NCBI GenBank assembly: GCA_934501535.1 | Contig: CAKSUM010000006.1 | Coordinates: 1 to 64,000 of the forward strand | Length of the DNA: 64,000 nucleotides | Origin: an uncultured Clostridia bacterium | GTDB lineage: Bacteria; Bacillota; Clostridia; UBA1381 | Reading direction: 5' to 3' | Part shown: positions 61,198-64,000 of the stretch, piece by piece | Numbering within the stretch: position 1 is the stretch's first letter | Layout: every line of letters starts with the position of its first letter | Program-made: the position numbers and the translations under genes | The notes under the pieces: generated by a model | Databases searched by the model: none | Told to the model about the DNA's origin: nothing | Seen by the model: only the letters and a program-made list of their open reading frames with translations

Positions 61198-62037
61198 TTA
61201 CTTTACCTCCTTGTACAGATTGCAGATTTCCTCGTGCGCCTTGCGCTCGAACGGCTTATACATCGACGAACGCTCGATTGCCTCGTCAAAATCGACCTCG
61301 TGACCGTCAAACTCGGGGCCGTCCACACAGGCAAACTTGACCTTTCCGCCGACGGTGAGCCGGCAGCCGCCGCACATTCCCGTGCCGTCAATCATAATCG
61401 GATTCATGCTGACAACCGTTTTTATGCCGTATTCTTTCGTCAGGCGGCAGACAAATTTCATCATAACCAGAGGTCCGATAACGATAACCTCATCATATTC
61501 GTTTCCGCCGTCAATCAGCGACTTCAAAGCGTCGGTTACAAGCCCTTTTTCGCCATACGAACCGTCATCGGTCATGATTAAAAGTTTGTCCGACGCAGCT
61601 GCAAATTCGTCCTCCAGGATAACCAAATCGCGGTTTCTGAAGCCGATAACCGAGTGAACGCAGCAGCCCAGCTCATGCAGCTTTTTCGCGACGGGGTACG
61701 CAATCGCGCAGCCGACTCCGCCGCCGACAACAGCGACTTTTGTCAAGCCGTCACACTGCGTCGCGCGGCCCAGCGGCCCCGCAAAATCGACAATATATTC
61801 GCCCTCGTTTTTGTGGTTTAATTCCTCCGTGGACGCGCCGACAATCTGGAAAATAATCGAAACCGTCCCTGCTTCTCTGTCATAATCGGCCACGGTAAGC
61901 GGAATACGCTCGCCGTCCTCCGAAACGCGAAGTATAATAAACTGCCCCGGCTCTGCTTTTTTCGCAACGAACGGCGCAAGTATATCCATTCTGGTAACCG
62001 TAGGATTAAGCGGTATTTTCTTTACAATTTTATACAT
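61198..62037 (-). CDS. NfnA / ferredoxin-NADP reductase-type subunit
   Basis: 279 residues from ATG 62037 (AAAGGA upstream). FAD domain (RIPLTVADYD), NAD-binding Rossmann motif VGGGVGCAIAYPVAKKL, and C-terminal 2Fe-2S Cys cluster (GMCGGCRLTV ... KFACVDGPEF). Works with NfnB just downstream (1 base gap). Confidence 0.9.
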   Translation of the reverse strand: MYKIVKKIPLNPTVTRMDILAPFVAKKAEPGQFIILRVSEDGERIPLTVADYDREAGTVSIIFQIVGASTEELNHKNEGEYIVDFAGPLGRATQCDGLTKVAVVGGGVGCAIAYPVAKKLHELGCCVHSVIGFRNRDLVILEDEFAAASDKLLIMTDDGSYGEKGLVTDALKSLIDGGNEYDEVIVIGPLVMMKFVCRLTKEYGIKTVVSMNPIMIDGTGMCGGCRLTVGGKVKFACVDGPEFDGHEVDFDEAIERSSMYKPFERKAHEEICNLYKEVK

Positions 62038-62087
62038 ACTGAAAAATCCTTTCTGAAATTTTTTTGCGTAATCAGTCATACGATATA

Positions 62088-62116
62088 ATTATAATATTTT
62101 TTTAATGATTTGTCAA
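62088..62116 (-). promoter_or_regulatory. nfnA promoter
   Basis: Minus strand TTGACA (62116-62111), 17-nt spacer, TATAAT (62093-62088). Confidence 0.85.
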
Positions 62117-62194
62117 ATTAAAACGCGTTATTGTATAGAAAAAAAATATTCTTCACATAATATTAAGGACAATTTTGTTGTAAGGAGGAAAAAC

Positions 62195-62452
62195 ATGAAA
62201 GAATTTACCTATAAAATATGCGACGATTTGGGAATACATGCGCGGCCTGCGGGCATGCTGGTGAAAAAAGCGGGGGAATACGGCTCGGAAATCACGATAT
62301 ACAAGGACGAAAAAAGCGCGGACTGCAAGCGGCTTTTCGCGGTGATGGGGCTGTCGGTGAAGAAGGGCGACACGGTACGCGTGACGGTGAGCGGCGCGGA
62401 CGAGGACGCTGCGGCGGCGGAGCTTGAGGGATTTTTCAGAAATAATTTATAG
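62195..62452 (+). CDS. ptsH: HPr phosphocarrier without Ser46
   Basis: 85 residues from ATG 62195 (AAGGAGG upstream). Phosphocarrier of the sugar phosphotransferase system: catalytic His15 in GIHARPAG. At position 46, the serine phosphorylated by HPr kinase in Firmicutes, this protein has Arg (KRLFAVMGL). So it can pass phosphate from Enzyme I but should not be regulated by HPr kinase. Followed by ptsI. Confidence 0.9.
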   Translation: MKEFTYKICDDLGIHARPAGMLVKKAGEYGSEITIYKDEKSADCKRLFAVMGLSVKKGDTVRVTVSGADEDAAAAELEGFFRNNL

Positions 62453-62464
62453 GAGCGTTTTTTA

Positions 62465-64000
62465 ATGGAAAAATTTACGGGAAAATCGGTATGCAGCGGC
62501 ATAGCGTTCGGAAAGGTGCAGCTTTACCGCCGCATGGGACAGCCGGTAAAGCGGCGTCACATTGAGGACGCGGAGGCGGAAAACGCGCGGTACATCGAGG
62601 CACGCGGCAAGGCGATGCATGAGCTTGAGCTGCTTTTTTACAAGGCGAACAAGGAAATCGGCGAGGCGGAGGCGCAGATATTTTCCATTCACCGCATGAT
62701 GCTGGAGGACCTCGACTACAACGAATCGGTAGAAAATATAATAAAAAAGCAGCACATCAATGCGGAGGCGGCGGTGCTTTTGACGGCGGACAATTTTTCC
62801 AAGATGTTTGCCGAAACGGACGATGCATATATGCAGGCGCGCGCCGCCGATGTGCGCGATGTGTCGGACAGGGTTATCGGCATACTGTGCGGAGCTTCGG
62901 ACGAGGCGCCGTCTGCGGCGGAGAACAGCATAATTTTTGCCGATGACCTCGCGCCGAGCGAAACGCTGCAAATGGACAAGAGCAAAATCACGGCATTCGT
63001 GACCGAACGCGGAAGTCCCACATCGCACACGGCAATTCTTGCGCGGTCGATGAATATCCCTGCCGTAATCGGCGTTTCAATCCCGGAGGAATATGACGGA
63101 AAGGACGCGGCGGTTGACGGCTGCACCGGCATTGTATACATCGAGCCGGACGCGGAAACTCTCGGTATGCTGCGCAAAAAAAAGAGCGAAAAGGACGCTC
63201 AGCGCGAGCTTTTAAAGCAGCTTAAGGACAAGCCCACCGTCACGCTTGACGGAAAAACGGTAAAGCTGTACGCAAACATCGGCACGCCGTCCGACCTCGG
63301 CAGCGTGATATTCAATGACGCAGAGGGAATAGGGCTGTTCCGCAGCGAATTTCTGTACCTGGAAAGCAGCGATTTCCCGAGCGAGGACGTTCAGTTCGAG
63401 GCATACAAAAAGGTCTGCTCCGGAATGGGAGAAAAACCGGTGATAATCCGCACGCTGGACATCGGCGCGGACAAAAAAATCGATTATTTCAGACTGCCCG
63501 ACGAAGAAAATCCGGCAATGGGCATGCGCGCGATAAGAATTTGCCTTACGCGGCGCGATATATTCAAGACGCAGCTGCGCGCGATACTGCATGCGTCGGC
63601 GTTCGGGAATGTAATGATAATGCTGCCGATGATAGTGTCGGCGCGGGAAATCGACGAGGCGAAAAAGGTGCTGGAGGAGGCAAAATCGGAGCTTGCGGCG
63701 GAGGGTATTCCGTTCGCGGCGAAAATCCCGGTTGGGATTATGATTGAAACGCCGGCAGCGGCGATTATTTCGGACGAGCTTGCGGAACACGCCGATTTCT
63801 TCTCGATAGGAACCAATGACCTCACGCAGTATACGCTTGCGGCAGACCGCCAGAATGACAGCATTTCCGATTTTTGTGACGTCCGCCATAAAGCGGTGCT
63901 ACGCCTTATACGCATGGCGGCGGAAAATGCGCACAAAAAGGGAATATGGTGCGGAATTTGCGGCGAGCTGGGCGCAGACTTAAAGCTTATTCCGGAATTT
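62465..64000 (+). CDS. ptsI: PTS Enzyme I (3' end outside window)
   Basis: 512 codons visible from ATG 62465 (AGGAG upstream); the C-terminus lies beyond the window. Autophosphorylates with PEP and passes phosphate to HPr. Phospho-histidine is His188 in GSPTSHTAILARSM; PEP-binding motifs RTLDIGADK and FFSIGTNDLTQYTLA; Cys499 in WCGICGELG. The usual GG before TSH reads GSP. Twelve bases behind ptsH. Confidence 0.93.
   Translation, partial: MEKFTGKSVCSGIAFGKVQLYRRMGQPVKRRHIEDAEAENARYIEARGKAMHELELLFYKANKEIGEAEAQIFSIHRMMLEDLDYNESVENIIKKQHINAEAAVLLTADNFSKMFAETDDAYMQARAADVRDVSDRVIGILCGASDEAPSAAENSIIFADDLAPSETLQMDKSKITAFVTERGSPTSHTAILARSMNIPAVIGVSIPEEYDGKDAAVDGCTGIVYIEPDAETLGMLRKKKSEKDAQRELLKQLKDKPTVTLDGKTVKLYANIGTPSDLGSVIFNDAEGIGLFRSEFLYLESSDFPSEDVQFEAYKKVCSGMGEKPVIIRTLDIGADKKIDYFRLPDEENPAMGMRAIRICLTRRDIFKTQLRAILHASAFGNVMIMLPMIVSAREIDEAKKVLEEAKSELAAEGIPFAAKIPVGIMIETPAAAIISDELAEHADFFSIGTNDLTQYTLAADRQNDSISDFCDVRHKAVLRLIRMAAENAHKKGIWCGICGELGADLKLIPEF

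Overview
The window looks like a chromosomal segment of a spore-forming, anaerobic Clostridia-type Firmicute. Evidence: spoIIE, the rpmH-rnpA-yidD-yidC-jag block, strong AGGAGG ribosome binding sites, perfect TTGACA-17-TATAAT promoters, an NfnAB-type bifurcating transhydrogenase pair, a minimal HPr/Enzyme I pair, and a secreted SLH-domain protein. Genus cannot be assigned from sequence alone. Host genes are clearly richer in G+C than the two inserted elements, which are AT-rich.

Layout. (1) 1-6790, host: two tandem consensus promoters at the left edge firing leftwards out of the window (stable-RNA style), then a leftward cluster queG-like / trxA / lipoprotein / yigZ / hflX, and a rightward cluster yitT / Lrp-type regulator / aminotransferase. 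(2) About 6790-12880, a small integrative element: large serine recombinase, a repeat-rich noncoding block that resembles a transfer origin, an RHH-like small protein under its own palindromic promoter/operator, and a 1043-residue single-chain restriction-modification enzyme (PD-ExK nuclease + N6-adenine methylase + two target recognition domains). (3) 12880-20460, host: HD hydrolase, small protein, spoIIE (leftward); yfcE-like phosphodiesterase, rpmH, rnpA, yidD, yidC, jag, yebC (rightward). There is no dnaA beside rpmH.

(4) 20468-54696, a complete-looking siphophage-type prophage of about 34 kb integrated into the 3' end of tRNA-Leu(CAA). A 27-bp piece of the tRNA is duplicated at both ends, and matching pairs of TTGACA direct repeats, probable integrase arm sites, lie inside each end. 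Read leftwards from the switch region: Cro-like protein, early and replication genes (MTase, DUF1351, RecT, MBL protein, HNH nuclease, SSB, DUF4373 replication protein, RusA), many small early genes, ArpU-like late regulator, terminase, portal, MuF protein, scaffold, capsid, connectors, tail, tape measure, fibre, holin, endolysin. Read rightwards: CI-type repressor, ImmA-like membrane protease, a SAP/MuF-like protein, integrase. Three operator copies lie between the divergent CI/Cro promoters.

(5) 54671-64000, host: tRNA-Leu, SH3b-NlpC/P60 cell-wall hydrolase, SLH-domain surface protein, operon nfnA-nfnB-deoR (leftward), and ptsH-ptsI (rightward, ptsI cut by the window end).

Most interesting items: a probable structured small RNA with its own extended -10 promoter and intrinsic terminator inside the phage late operon (about 32155-32334); a SAP + MuF-like protein in the lysogeny module; a programmed -1 frameshift (A AAA AAC plus hairpin) in the tail chaperone gene; a MuF protein with a toxin-like C-terminal extension; an endolysin that joins an M15 peptidase to a phosphodiester-glycosidase domain; a hexanucleotide-repeat gene; and the single-chain RM enzyme with its candidate controller and operator.
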